64,000 bases of DNA from an uncultured Clostridium sp. (GTDB taxonomy: Bacteria > Bacillota > Clostridia > Lachnospirales > Lachnospiraceae): positions 1 through 64,000 of the forward strand of contig CALAAS010000038.1 in the NCBI GenBank assembly GCA_937885015.1, written 5' to 3'. The notes under the pieces are model-generated. The model was given only the letters and a program-made list of their open reading frames with translations. It was not told where the DNA came from and made no database searches. Shown here piece by piece: positions 24,829-34,643 of the stretch; position 1 is the first letter of the stretch; every line of letters starts with the position of its first letter. The position numbers and the translations under genes are program-made.

Positions 24829-27093
24829 ATGGGAGCCGGATATGCGGATATCATTATTGATATCTCCCACGAGAAGGTAGACCGGCCGTTTCAGTACCGG
24901 GTTCCGGAGCGGATGGCTCGGGATATTTCAGTGGGAATGCGGGTTCGCGTTCCCTTTGGAAAAGGGGATGCAGTCCGGACCGGATATGTGGTGGGATTAG
25001 GTGATACACCGCAGTTTGATCCTGCAAGGATTAAAGAGATTGATAGTCTGGTGGAAGAAAGCACATCGGTCCAGTCTCAGCTGATCAGTCTGGCCTGGTG
25101 GATGCGGGAGGCGTATGGAGCCACGATGAATCAGACGCTGAAAACGGTTCTTCCAGTTAAGCAGAAAGTAAAGGCCCGGGAAAAGCGTACGATTCATTGC
25201 CTGCTGGAGCGAACGGAGCTGGAACGGGAACTGGCAGAGGCTTCCAGAAGACATTTTCGGGCTCGGGAGCGCCTGTTGGAGGCATTCCTGGAGAATCCGG
25301 TCATTCCCATGGAGGTGGCCAGAGACCAGCTGTCACTGACTTTTGCCACGCTGAAGCCTCTGGTGGAACGCGGTCAGATTGAGATTCTGACAGAAAAAGT
25401 AAATCAGGAGGCTTTTCGCACGCCGGAGGGCGTGTCGAAGGGCCTTCCGCTTAATGAGGAGCAGAGCCGGGCAGTCCGCCATGTTCTTGAAGATTACAGG
25501 AAAGGAATCCGACGGACGTATTTGCTGTATGGGATTACCGGGAGCGGCAAAACAGAAGTATATATGGAGCTGATTGCACAGGTTATGGCTGACGGAAAGC
25601 AGGTGATTCTTCTGATTCCGGAAATTGCTCTGACATATCAGACCGTTATGCGGTTTTACCGGCGATTTGGAGACCGGATTGCCATTATGAATTCCCGTCT
25701 TTCGGCCGGCGAGCGCTACGACCAGTGGGAGCGGGCAGTCCGGGGCGAGGTTTCTCTGATGATCGGCCCCCGATCTGCTCTGTTTACGCCGTTTCCCGAT
25801 CTGGGCCTGATCGTTATGGATGAGGAACATGAGGGGGCCTATAAGAGTGAGACCATGCCACGCTACCATGCCAGGGAAGTGGCAGAGCATCGGGCCAGGA
25901 TGGCTGGGGCGTCTCTGATTCTCGGCTCCGCGACGCCGTCTCTGGAGGCTTATTCCAGGGCCATGGACGGTACTTATACGCTGCTGACTCTGCGAAACAG
26001 GGCGTCAGCCGGAAGCGTGCTCCCGACCATTCATGTGGAGGATATGCGGGCGGAGCTCTCAGAGGGAAATAAATCTGTGTTCAGTCGACGGCTGGAAGCG
26101 CTTTTAAAGGGGCGGTTGGAACGGGGAGAGCAGACCATGCTTTTTATCAACCGGAGAGGGTATTCCAATTTTATTTCCTGCCGTTCCTGTGGAGAGGCAG
26201 TGCGCTGTCCTCACTGCGACGTGTCCCTGACACTTCATGGGCAGAATCAGCTGGTATGCCATTACTGCGGTTATCGGATTCCCCTGATGAAGTATTGTCC
26301 GGCCTGCGGCTCTCCGTATCTGGCTGGCTTTGGCGCCGGGACGCAGCGGATGGAAGAGCTGACAAGAGAGCGGTTTCCGGAAGCCAGAATTCTTCGAATG
26401 GATGCGGACACAACTGCGCGAAAGGGCAGCCACGAGGAGATTCTGGCTGCATTTGCGGCCCATGAGGCAGATATTCTCATCGGAACCCAGATGATTGTGA
26501 AGGGCCATGATTTTCCGAAGGTTACGCTGGTGGGGATTTTGGCGGCTGACCTGTCTTTGAATACGCCGGATTATCGCAGCGGAGAGCGGACATTTCAGCT
26601 TTTGACCCAGGCAGCCGGGCGGGCCGGCCGCAGCTGCCGTCCCGGGGATGTGGTGATTCAGACCTACCAGCCGGATCACTATGCAGTGACGACAGCTGCC
26701 GCCCAGGACTATGAAGCATTTTACCGTCAGGAAATGGCCTATCGGAGGCTGATGGGGTATCCGCCGGTCCTTCACCTGGCCATGGTGCTTCTGTCTTCTC
26801 CGGATGAAAACAGCCTGAACCGGTGTGCGGCATTCTGCAAAGAGGAAATCGGAAAGCTTTTTTCCGGAACTTCTGCAGAATGTTCTGTGGGAGGCAAAGA
26901 AAAGGAGCGGACTCCGGAGCTGATTGGCCCGGTTCCGGCGCCTGTATACAAAGTTAATGATATTTATAGAAAAATTTTATATATTAAGTGTGAAAAATAT
27001 GATATACTTGTTCAAATCAGGGGCAGACTGGATGCCCTGGCAGCCGGAGAGGAATGTTTCCGGTCTGTTTTGATACAATACGATATTTCATAG
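24829..27093 (+). CDS. priA: Primosomal protein N' (PriA helicase)
   Basis: The 754-residue superfamily 2 helicase restarts stalled replication forks. It has the N-terminal DNA-binding region (IIIDISHEKVDRPFQY), Walker A GITGSGKTEVY, DEEH box (VMDEEHEGAYK) and the paired zinc-binding cysteines CRSCG, CPHC, CHYCG and CPACG inserted between motifs. The ATG at 24829 with GGAGGAAGG SD is preferred to an ATG at 24796 that overlaps murF. It begins a gene order (priA-def-fmt-...-rsmB-rlmN-prpC-prkC) shared with Bacillus. Confidence 0.95.
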   Translation: MGAGYADIIIDISHEKVDRPFQYRVPERMARDISVGMRVRVPFGKGDAVRTGYVVGLGDTPQFDPARIKEIDSLVEESTSVQSQLISLAWWMREAYGATMNQTLKTVLPVKQKVKAREKRTIHCLLERTELERELAEASRRHFRARERLLEAFLENPVIPMEVARDQLSLTFATLKPLVERGQIEILTEKVNQEAFRTPEGVSKGLPLNEEQSRAVRHVLEDYRKGIRRTYLLYGITGSGKTEVYMELIAQVMADGKQVILLIPEIALTYQTVMRFYRRFGDRIAIMNSRLSAGERYDQWERAVRGEVSLMIGPRSALFTPFPDLGLIVMDEEHEGAYKSETMPRYHAREVAEHRARMAGASLILGSATPSLEAYSRAMDGTYTLLTLRNRASAGSVLPTIHVEDMRAELSEGNKSVFSRRLEALLKGRLERGEQTMLFINRRGYSNFISCRSCGEAVRCPHCDVSLTLHGQNQLVCHYCGYRIPLMKYCPACGSPYLAGFGAGTQRMEELTRERFPEARILRMDADTTARKGSHEEILAAFAAHEADILIGTQMIVKGHDFPKVTLVGILAADLSLNTPDYRSGERTFQLLTQAAGRAGRSCRPGDVVIQTYQPDHYAVTTAAAQDYEAFYRQEMAYRRLMGYPPVLHLAMVLLSSPDENSLNRCAAFCKEEIGKLFSGTSAECSVGGKEKERTPELIGPVPAPVYKVNDIYRKILYIKCEKYDILVQIRGRLDALAAGEECFRSVLIQYDIS

Positions 27094-27111
27094 GAGAGGA
27101 AGAGTAGAAAA

Positions 27112-27591
27112 ATGGCAATCCGGACGATCAGAACCATAGGAGACGAAGTACTGACAAAAGAATGCAAACCGCTTAAGGAGATGACGGAACATACAGCAGA
27201 GCTGATTGAGGACATGTTCGATACAATGTATGCCACCGGAGGCGTTGGCCTGGCAGCTCCGCAGGTGGGAATCCGCAAGCAGATCGTGGTAATCGATGTG
27301 GAGGATGGAAATCAGTATGTTCTGATTAACCCGGTTATTCTGGAGATGAGAGGAAGCCAGACGGGGCCGGAGGGGTGTCTCAGCGTCCCGGGTAAATCGG
27401 GTGTGGTAACCCGCCCGGACTGGGTAAAGGTAAAGGCACTGAATCAGGATATGGAAGAGATTGAGCTGATTGCCGAGGGATTTCTGGCCCGGGCGGTCTG
27501 CCATGAGTGCGACCATCTCCACGGACATCTGTATGTGGAGATCGTAGAGGGTCCGCTGGAGGATGTATCGGTTGTGGAGGATGATGAATAA
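27112..27591 (+). CDS. def: Peptide deformylase
   Basis: The 159-residue enzyme removes the formyl group from nascent N-formyl-Met. All three family motifs are intact: GVGLAAPQ, EGCLSVPG (metal-ligand Cys) and HECDH (two His ligands and catalytic Glu). Its partner fmt follows after 3 bp, the usual pairing of formylation and deformylation. Size is normal for type 1 enzymes, with an acidic C-terminal tail. Confidence 0.96.
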   Translation: MAIRTIRTIGDEVLTKECKPLKEMTEHTAELIEDMFDTMYATGGVGLAAPQVGIRKQIVVIDVEDGNQYVLINPVILEMRGSQTGPEGCLSVPGKSGVVTRPDWVKVKALNQDMEEIELIAEGFLARAVCHECDHLHGHLYVEIVEGPLEDVSVVEDDE

Positions 27592-27594
27592 TAT

Positions 27595-28584
27595 ATGAAA
27601 ATAGTATTTATGGGAACGCCGGATTTTGCGGTTCCGGCATTAGAAGCGCTGATTACCGGTGGCCATGAGATTGCAGCAGTGGTAACCCAGCCGGATAAGC
27701 CCAGGGGAAGAGGAAAGGCTATGGCGATGCCGCCGGTCAAGGAAAAAGCGCTGGAACATGGGATTCCGGTGTATCAGCCGGAGCGGATTCGAAAGGATGA
27801 TGCATTTTTCGAGATACTTTCCGGGATCAATCCGGACGTCATCGTAGTGATAGCCTTCGGGCAGATTCTGCCGGCACGGATCCTGAATCTGCCTCACTAC
27901 GGCTGCATCAATATCCATGCCTCCCTGCTGCCTAAATATCGGGGAGCTGCTCCGATTCAGTGGGCGGTTATCAACGGGGACCGGGAAACGGGAGTTACGA
28001 CCATGCTGATGGATGAAGGACTGGATACTGGTGATATGCTGGAGAAAACAGTGATTGCGCTGAACCCCGATGAAACAGGGGGAAGTCTGTTTGACCGTCT
28101 GAGTCAGGCGGGGGGTGCGTTGATTCTGGAGACTCTTAAAAAAGTGGAAGCTGGAACGATTACGCGGACAAAGCAGTGTGAGGCAGAGGCCACCCATGTG
28201 ACGATGCTGGACAAAGCCATGGGGGATCTGGACTGGTTCCGGGATGCCTCCTCTTTGGAGAGACTGATCCGTGGATTAAACCCATGGCCCAGTGCCTATA
28301 CTCTCTATGAGGGAAAGAACCTTAAAATCTGGGCAGCGGAAGTCAGGGAAGAGGACCGGCTGCCAGATGAAGTCCACGAAGTTGGATGCGTTGTTTCTGT
28401 GGAAAAAGATGGATTTTCAGTCCAGACAGGAAAGGGTCTTTTACAGATCCGGGAACTGCAGCTGGAGGGGAAAAAACGCATGGATGCATCGGCATTTCTT
28501 CGGGGATATCCGGTAAAGGTGGGAGACCGTCTGGGCGATGGGGGATTGAAGTCTGAAAAAGCGATTTCTCAGAAGGGAGTCTGA
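27595..28584 (+). CDS. fmt: Methionyl-tRNA formyltransferase
   Basis: The 329-residue enzyme formylates initiator Met-tRNA with 10-formyl-tetrahydrofolate. Motifs are FMGTPDFAVP at the N-terminus, the catalytic region NIHASLLPKYRGAAPIQWA and DTGDM. The C-terminal OB-like domain runs from about residue 210. The SD (GGAGG at 27576) lies within the end of def, showing close coupling. Confidence 0.96.
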   Translation: MKIVFMGTPDFAVPALEALITGGHEIAAVVTQPDKPRGRGKAMAMPPVKEKALEHGIPVYQPERIRKDDAFFEILSGINPDVIVVIAFGQILPARILNLPHYGCINIHASLLPKYRGAAPIQWAVINGDRETGVTTMLMDEGLDTGDMLEKTVIALNPDETGGSLFDRLSQAGGALILETLKKVEAGTITRTKQCEAEATHVTMLDKAMGDLDWFRDASSLERLIRGLNPWPSAYTLYEGKNLKIWAAEVREEDRLPDEVHEVGCVVSVEKDGFSVQTGKGLLQIRELQLEGKKRMDASAFLRGYPVKVGDRLGDGGLKSEKAISQKGV

Positions 28585-28590
28585 TAGAAA

Positions 28591-29301
28591 ATGTTTGGAT
28601 ATGGGTATTACAGTTTATGGGATCCGACGATGATTCTGGTGGTAATCGGCGTTCTGCTGTCTGTGGGGGCTTCTGCCCGGGTAAACAGCACTTATGCGAA
28701 GTTTTCCAGAATCCGGAGTATGACCGGGATGACCGGAGCTGAAGCGGCCAGACAGCTTTTGAATTCCCAGGGACTTTACGATGTACAGATCCGCCGGGTG
28801 GCGGGAAGTCTGACGGATCACTATGATCCAAGGACACGTACGGTAAACCTCTCAGAGAGTGTCTATGACTCTTCCTCTGTGGCAGCGGTCGGTGTGGCGG
28901 CCCATGAGTGCGGTCATGCGATTCAGGACAGCCAGCAGTATGCGCCGCTGAAACTGCGGGGGGCGATTGTCCCGGTAGTCAATATCGGAGCGCAGCTTTC
29001 CTGGCCCATGATCATGCTTGGAATTCTGATTGGCGGATTTGGTTCTCCGGTGGTTTCCATTGGAATTTTGCTGTTTTCCCTGTCCGTTATATTTCAGATG
29101 GTGACGCTTCCGGTGGAGTTTAATGCTTCTTCCCGGGCGGTACGCCTTCTGGATTCCACGGGGATTCTCCGGGGCGAGGAAGTGGGATATACGAGACAGG
29201 TGCTGGGGGCTGCGGCTCTGACGTATGTGGCTGCAGCAGCCGGATCGATTTTGCAGCTTCTGCGGCTTGTGATTCTCTTTGGAGGAAGGCGAGATGAGTG
29301 A
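28591..29301 (+). CDS. Zinc metallopeptidase, YugP family
   Basis: The 236-residue membrane protein has a hydrophobic N-terminus, the zinc site HECGHA (VAAHECGHAIQ, about residues 107-117) and three or four membrane segments in its second half. This is the YugP-type neutral zinc metallopeptidase family, found in many Firmicutes and without a defined substrate. It sits between fmt and rsmB, and its stop overlaps the rsmB start by 8 bp, so it is expressed with translation genes. A role in membrane protein quality control is plausible but unproven. Confidence 0.85.
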   Translation: MFGYGYYSLWDPTMILVVIGVLLSVGASARVNSTYAKFSRIRSMTGMTGAEAARQLLNSQGLYDVQIRRVAGSLTDHYDPRTRTVNLSESVYDSSSVAAVGVAAHECGHAIQDSQQYAPLKLRGAIVPVVNIGAQLSWPMIMLGILIGGFGSPVVSIGILLFSLSVIFQMVTLPVEFNASSRAVRLLDSTGILRGEEVGYTRQVLGAAALTYVAAAAGSILQLLRLVILFGGRRDE

Positions 29302-30628
29302 CGGAACCATGCTGCGGGAGATTGCGGCAGAGATTCTTAAGGAAGTCCTGGAAGAGGGCGAATACAGTCATGTGGCGTTGTCCAGGGCACTCGGCAAATA
29401 CCAGTATCTGGAAAAGCAGGATCGTTCCTTTTTGAAACGAGTGGTGGACGGTACGGTGGAGTACCGTCTTCAGATGGATTATATTATTGAGTCATATTCC
29501 AGGACGAAAGTGAATAAGATGAAACCGTTTATCCGAACTTTGCTTCGGATGAGCGCCTACCAGATTTACTATATGGACCGGGTTCCGGATTCCGCAGTCT
29601 GCAATGAGGCAGTCCGTCTCGCTAAGAAGCGGGGGTTTCAGGGACTTTCCGGTTTTGTAAACGGTGTGTTGCGTGCGATTGTTCGTGGAAAAGAAACGCT
29701 TATTTTTCCGGATGATTCCATTCGATGCTCCATGCCTGCCTGGATTCTGGAGCGATGGGAAAAGGAACAGGGAAAAGAAGCGGCTTTGCGGATGGCGGAG
29801 GCTTCTCTGGCAGAGCGGCCCATGACAGTGGGATTATACACGGCTTATGCTGAAAAAGATGAAATTCTGACGCTTTTAAAAGAGCAGGGAGTCTGCGCAA
29901 AAGAGGTGCTTTCCGGCAGCGGTGTCTATGAACTTTCCGGTGTGGATTATCCGGAAAGTCTTCTTGCGTTTCAGAAAGGCTTTCTCCGGGTGCAGGATTT
30001 GAGCTCTTCTCTGGCCGGTGACGCAGCGGGACTGCAGCCGGGAGATTTTGTGCTGGATGTCTGCGGCGCGCCAGGCGGAAAGGGTCTCCATGCAGCAGAA
30101 CTTCTTTGTGGAACCGGCATGGTGGAAATTCGCGATGTCAGTTCCAAAAAGATTGCCATGATTGAAGAAAATATTGTACGGAGCGGTTGCAAAAATGCCC
30201 GGGCCGTGCTTTGGGATGCCCGGATTAAGGATGCGTCTATGGTGGAACGGGCGGATGCGGTTTTGGCGGATCTCCCCTGTTCCGGCCTGGGAATTATCGG
30301 CCGGAAACCGGATATCAAATACAATGCATCGCCGGAAGGGATTTCCTCCCTGGCCGCCCTGCAAAGAGAGATTCTCTCTGTGGTATGGCAGTATGTAAAG
30401 CCGGGAGGAACGCTGGTTTACAGCACTTGTACGGTAAGCCGGGAGGAAAACGAGAAAAACAGAGACTGGTTTCTGGAGCGTTTTCCCTTTGAACCGGTGG
30501 ATCTGACCGGTCGGCTTGGGGACGGGTTTTCAGAAAAAAGCCTGCAGGATGGCTATATTCAGCTGCTCCCTGGAATCCATCCCTGCGACGGCTTTTTTAT
30601 TGCGGTTATGAGACGAAAGAAGAAATAA
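29294..30628 (+). CDS. rsmB: 16S rRNA m5C967 methyltransferase RsmB
   Basis: The 444-residue enzyme has an N-terminal NusB-like RNA-binding domain (about 1-140) and a Rossmann SAM methyltransferase domain. It has VLDVCGAPGGKG for SAM binding, the two cysteines of RNA m5C enzymes in DLPCSG (C329) and STCT (C379), and DAVLADLP. It methylates C967 of 16S rRNA in E. coli numbering. The start within the end of the peptidase gene has a GGAGGAAGG SD. Confidence 0.93.
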   Translation: MSDGTMLREIAAEILKEVLEEGEYSHVALSRALGKYQYLEKQDRSFLKRVVDGTVEYRLQMDYIIESYSRTKVNKMKPFIRTLLRMSAYQIYYMDRVPDSAVCNEAVRLAKKRGFQGLSGFVNGVLRAIVRGKETLIFPDDSIRCSMPAWILERWEKEQGKEAALRMAEASLAERPMTVGLYTAYAEKDEILTLLKEQGVCAKEVLSGSGVYELSGVDYPESLLAFQKGFLRVQDLSSSLAGDAAGLQPGDFVLDVCGAPGGKGLHAAELLCGTGMVEIRDVSSKKIAMIEENIVRSGCKNARAVLWDARIKDASMVERADAVLADLPCSGLGIIGRKPDIKYNASPEGISSLAALQREILSVVWQYVKPGGTLVYSTCTVSREENEKNRDWFLERFPFEPVDLTGRLGDGFSEKSLQDGYIQLLPGIHPCDGFFIAVMRRKKK

Positions 30629-30648
30629 AAATAAGAGGAGTCATTGAG

Positions 30649-31701
30649 ATGGAAAAGACAGATATAAAATCACTGATGCGTCCGGAACTGGAGGAGCTGC
30701 TTCGGGATATGGGGGAAAAGCCATTCCGGACTGCCCAGATTTACCAGTGGATGCATGAGAAGCTGGTTTCTTCCTTCGCAGAGATGACGAACCTTTCCAG
30801 GGCACTCCGGGAAAAGCTGCAGGAAACCTGTGAATTTGTTTCGCTGGAGCAGGTCTGCGTCCAGGTGTCAAAGTTGGATGGAACGAGAAAATATTTGTTC
30901 CGCCTGGCGGATGGAAATGTAATTGAGAGCGTTCTGATGCGGTATAAGCACGGAAACTCCGTCTGCATCTCTTCCCAGGTAGGCTGCCGTATGGGGTGCC
31001 GTTTCTGTGCTTCAACTCTGGATGGCCTGACCAGGAATCTGAAGCCATCGGAGATGCTGGATCAGATTTATCAGATTCAGAAAGAGACTGGAGAGAGGGT
31101 ATCCAATGTGGTTGTCATGGGATCCGGCGAGCCGCTGGATAATTACGACAATCTGCTTCGTTTTATCCGGATTCTGACGGAAGAAGGCGGTCTTCATATC
31201 AGCCAGCGCAATGTGACGGTATCTACTTGCGGAATTGTTCCGAGGATCCGTCAGCTGGCAGAAGAGGGCCTTACAATTACGCTGGCGCTGTCATTGCATG
31301 CACCCAGTGACGAGGTGCGGAAAACGCTGATGCCGGTAGCCAAAACCTACGCGCTTTCGGAGGTTCTGGATGCCTGCCATTATTATTTTGAAAAAACAGG
31401 CCGCCGTATGACGTTTGAATACAGCCTGGTGCAGGGAGTCAACGATAACCTGGATGAGGCGAAGGCGCTGACGGAGCTTCTTCGGGATCAGCATGGTCAT
31501 GTGAATCTGATTCCTGTCAACCCCATTAAGGAGCGGGATTATGTTCAATCCGGGAAAACGGCTATTGAGGCATTTCGTTCCTATCTGGAGACACATGGAA
31601 TAAATGTGACGGTTCGAAGAGAAATGGGCCGTGATATTGACGGCGCCTGCGGTCAGCTTAGAAAGAGCTATATGGAAAAAGGAGAGAAGGAGAGTTCATG
31701 A
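30649..31701 (+). CDS. rlmN: 23S rRNA m2A2503 methyltransferase RlmN (radical SAM)
   Basis: The 350-residue radical SAM enzyme has cluster cysteines C113, C117 and C120 (CRMGCRFC), GSGEPLDNYDN, and the C-terminal region GRDIDGACGQLR that carries the second mechanistic Cys. It methylates A2503 of 23S rRNA and also A37 of some tRNAs in characterised homologues. RlmN fits better than Cfr because of the housekeeping operon. Its stop overlaps prpC by 4 bp. Confidence 0.95.
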   Translation: MEKTDIKSLMRPELEELLRDMGEKPFRTAQIYQWMHEKLVSSFAEMTNLSRALREKLQETCEFVSLEQVCVQVSKLDGTRKYLFRLADGNVIESVLMRYKHGNSVCISSQVGCRMGCRFCASTLDGLTRNLKPSEMLDQIYQIQKETGERVSNVVVMGSGEPLDNYDNLLRFIRILTEEGGLHISQRNVTVSTCGIVPRIRQLAEEGLTITLALSLHAPSDEVRKTLMPVAKTYALSEVLDACHYYFEKTGRRMTFEYSLVQGVNDNLDEAKALTELLRDQHGHVNLIPVNPIKERDYVQSGKTAIEAFRSYLETHGINVTVRREMGRDIDGACGQLRKSYMEKGEKESS

Positions 31702-32444
31702 AAGCATATGCGGTAACGGACATCGGCCGGGTTCGCCGGAACAATCAGGATGCTACATTTGCCAGCACAGAGCCGGTGGGTCTTCTTCCCAACCTGTTTT
31801 TGGTGGCAGACGGTATGGGCGGCCATCAGGCAGGGGATTTTGCTTCCCGCTATCTGGTGGATCATTTGACCGAGTACATAAAAAACTGTGGTACGGGGGA
31901 GGCGATTTCTGCCCTTCGGGTAGGAATTGAGAAGGTCAATACAGAACTTTTTCGCCTTTCCTGCGAAAAAGAGGAGTTGTCTGGAATGGGAACGACTCTT
32001 GTGGCTGCGGTAATTGAAAATTCGACGCTTTATGTGGCCAATGTGGGAGACAGCCGTCTTTACGTGATTGAACGGTCCGGAATCCGGCAGATCACGCGGG
32101 ATCACTCGTTTGTGGAGGAAATGGTTTCCAAAGGTCAGATGAACCGGGGCAGCAGAGAGTATTTGGACCACAAAAATGTGCTGACAAAAGCCGTCGGTAT
32201 TGAATCCACAGTGAAGGCGGATTTTTTTGAGGTGCCGCTGGAACGGGGGGATTATGTGCTTTTGTGTTCGGATGGTCTTACGAATATGGTAGATAATTCT
32301 GCGATTTTTCGTTTCGTTTTGCTGCCGGGAACGCTGCATATGAAGGCAAAGACGCTGGTGGCGCTGGCCAATCAGAATGGAGGCACGGATAATATTTCTG
32401 TCGTGCTGGTGGATCCGCAGATCAGGGAGGAGGAAGGAAGATGA
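31698..32444 (+). CDS. prpC: PP2C-type Ser/Thr protein phosphatase
   Basis: The 248-residue PP2C phosphatase shows the metal-binding motifs NNQDA, VADGMGGH, SGMGTT and GDSRLY, and the distal GGTDNIS. It reverses phosphorylation by the kinase encoded next. It overlaps rlmN upstream and prkC downstream by 4 bp each, so kinase and phosphatase are made in step. No membrane segment is present. Confidence 0.95.
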   Translation: MKAYAVTDIGRVRRNNQDATFASTEPVGLLPNLFLVADGMGGHQAGDFASRYLVDHLTEYIKNCGTGEAISALRVGIEKVNTELFRLSCEKEELSGMGTTLVAAVIENSTLYVANVGDSRLYVIERSGIRQITRDHSFVEEMVSKGQMNRGSREYLDHKNVLTKAVGIESTVKADFFEVPLERGDYVLLCSDGLTNMVDNSAIFRFVLLPGTLHMKAKTLVALANQNGGTDNISVVLVDPQIREEEGR

Positions 32445-34630
32445 TGTTGCAACCGGGAACCTATTTGCAGGACCGATATGAGATTTTGTCCCTGATTGGA
32501 ACCGGCGGAATGTCGGAGGTATATCAGGCGAAATGTCATACTCTGAACCGCCTTGTGGCCATCAAGGTTCTGAAGGAGGAGTACAGTCAGGACGCCAATT
32601 TTGTGAGTAAATTTAAGATGGAGGCCCAGGCGGCAGCCGGACTTTCTCATCCAAACATTGTGAGTGTCTATGACGTTGTGGATGAAGGAACGCTTCACTA
32701 TATCGTGATGGAATTGATAGAGGGGATTACCCTGAAAAGCTATATTCTGAAAAAGGGCCGTCTCGGTGTCAAGGAGACGATCGGAATTGCCATTCAGGTG
32801 GCGCAGGGAATCGCAGCAGCCCATGATCAGCACATCGTGCACCGCGATATAAAACCCCAGAATATGATTATTTCCAGGGATGGAAAGGTAAAGGTGGCAG
32901 ATTTTGGCATTGCCAGAGCGGTATCGGCTCAGACTGTGGGAGTTAATGCCGTAGGATCTGTTCACTATATTTCTCCGGAGCAGGCCCGGGGTGGTTTAAG
33001 TGACCGTCGCAGCGATATTTATTCCTTTGGAATTACCATGTTTGAGATGGTTACGGGACATCTTCCCTTTGACGGTGAAAACCCTGTCTCCATTGCGCTG
33101 GCTCACCTGGAGGATCCGCTGCCGGCACCAAGCCGCCTTAATCCGGAGGTTACGCCGAGTCTGGACCGGATTATTCTGAAATGTACCAGCAAACGGCCGG
33201 ACCGCCGGTATCAGGATGCCTATGAGCTGGTGGCAGATCTGCGCCGTGCCCTGGTTGACCCGGAGGATCATTTTCTGAAAAAGGAGCCGGAGTACAATGA
33301 ATCGTCTCCCACTGTGATTCGGGGTGAAGAAGAGGTAAATCAGGTGCGGGAGGCAGCAAGACACAGCGCCTTTGCACCGGAGATGGAAACCGACAATCCC
33401 ATTTCTTTTGCATCGGAGATGGGAAAGGGCAATGATGATCGGATGCCGCGGAATTATCAGAGGGAAATAAACCGACAGTCTTCGGAGCAGGCCGGAACAC
33501 CGCGTACGCCGGTCCGGAAAAAAGCAGGTCAGGATGATGTAAATCCTCAGATGGAGCGTCTTTTGACAACCATTGGTGTGGTGGCGGCCATTCTGATCGT
33601 GGTGGTGGTTGTTGTGATTTTTGCCAAGCTGGGCGGTATATTTAATCTTGGTTCTGGAACAGGGGAATCAAAACCAACTGTGACGGTCGAATCGGTAGTG
33701 GAAACGGAGGAAAGCATTTCTTCCACAGAAAGTATCGTTCCGTCTCTGCTGGGCCGGACGGAGGCGGAGGCGGAGGCAGACCTGCGGGAAGTTTCCCTGA
33801 AAATCCGGTATGAATACGAGGAATCAGAGGACAAGAAAAAAGGACTGGTAATCCGTCAGAGCGTGAAGGAAGGAACGGTGGTAACAAAGCAGTCGGAAAT
33901 TACGGTTACCATTGGCGAAGGAAGCGGCCAGCTGGATCTGACAGAGCTTCATCTTGAGAGCATGAACCGGATGGAGGCAGAGGCGGCGCTGGTGGCCAAA
34001 CAGCTGAAGGTTACGGTACAGGAGGAAAGCAGCGATACAATCGAAAAGGATCAGGTTATCCGCTACGAACCGGAAAAAGCAGATCCGGGTGAGGAGGTAA
34101 AACTGTTTATCAGCTCCGGTCCGGCTGTTCCTATGGTGCCGATGCCGAAGATTACGGGTCTTTCGGAAGAAAATGCGAAGGTGGTTTTGGAGGCAGTGGG
34201 TCTTCAGCTGGGCGAGCGGAAGGAGCAAAAGGATCCTGACACGAAGAAAGGAACGATTCTGGTGCAGGATGTTCCGGAAAAGACTGGAACGCCGGAGGGC
34301 ACAGCGGTTGGGTATACCGTCAGTGCCGGAACGGGAACGCGTTTTGTGGCCGTGGTAAATGATGATTTTCAGCTGCAGGATTATTTAGGGCCCAGCTCTG
34401 GAGAGACCTATGTGGAGATTGCCATTGTGATGAAACAGGTGGTAAACGGAGTAACCGTTTCAAAAACCATTATGGAACCCAGGGAGATGGGGGGGAATAT
34501 TACACTTCCCATTCACTATAACATAGAGGGTGCGGACGGCGTACTGAACGGTGAGCTTCAGGTACAGGATCGCACCCATGACCGGGTTTTAAAAACGTAC
34601 CAGCTGCAATTTGTGGAGGTTGATTTGTAG
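32441..34630 (+). CDS. prkC: PASTA-domain Ser/Thr protein kinase PrkC
   Basis: The 729-residue Hanks-type kinase has its catalytic domain at about 10-275 (GTGGMSEVY, AIKVLK, HRDIKPQN, DFGIA). A juxtamembrane linker leads to one membrane helix near 376-400, then three extracellular PASTA repeats (about 430-500, 500-568, 568-640). A further 85-90 residues without an obvious repeat pattern form the C-terminus. PASTA repeats bind muropeptides in characterised homologues, so it links wall state or germination signals to phosphorylation. The adjacent RsgA homologue is a known PrkC substrate in Bacillus. Confidence 0.95.
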   Translation: MMLQPGTYLQDRYEILSLIGTGGMSEVYQAKCHTLNRLVAIKVLKEEYSQDANFVSKFKMEAQAAAGLSHPNIVSVYDVVDEGTLHYIVMELIEGITLKSYILKKGRLGVKETIGIAIQVAQGIAAAHDQHIVHRDIKPQNMIISRDGKVKVADFGIARAVSAQTVGVNAVGSVHYISPEQARGGLSDRRSDIYSFGITMFEMVTGHLPFDGENPVSIALAHLEDPLPAPSRLNPEVTPSLDRIILKCTSKRPDRRYQDAYELVADLRRALVDPEDHFLKKEPEYNESSPTVIRGEEEVNQVREAARHSAFAPEMETDNPISFASEMGKGNDDRMPRNYQREINRQSSEQAGTPRTPVRKKAGQDDVNPQMERLLTTIGVVAAILIVVVVVVIFAKLGGIFNLGSGTGESKPTVTVESVVETEESISSTESIVPSLLGRTEAEAEADLREVSLKIRYEYEESEDKKKGLVIRQSVKEGTVVTKQSEITVTIGEGSGQLDLTELHLESMNRMEAEAALVAKQLKVTVQEESSDTIEKDQVIRYEPEKADPGEEVKLFISSGPAVPMVPMPKITGLSEENAKVVLEAVGLQLGERKEQKDPDTKKGTILVQDVPEKTGTPEGTAVGYTVSAGTGTRFVAVVNDDFQLQDYLGPSSGETYVEIAIVMKQVVNGVTVSKTIMEPREMGGNITLPIHYNIEGADGVLNGELQVQDRTHDRVLKTYQLQFVEVDL

Positions 34631-34643
34631 GGATGGATGTGCC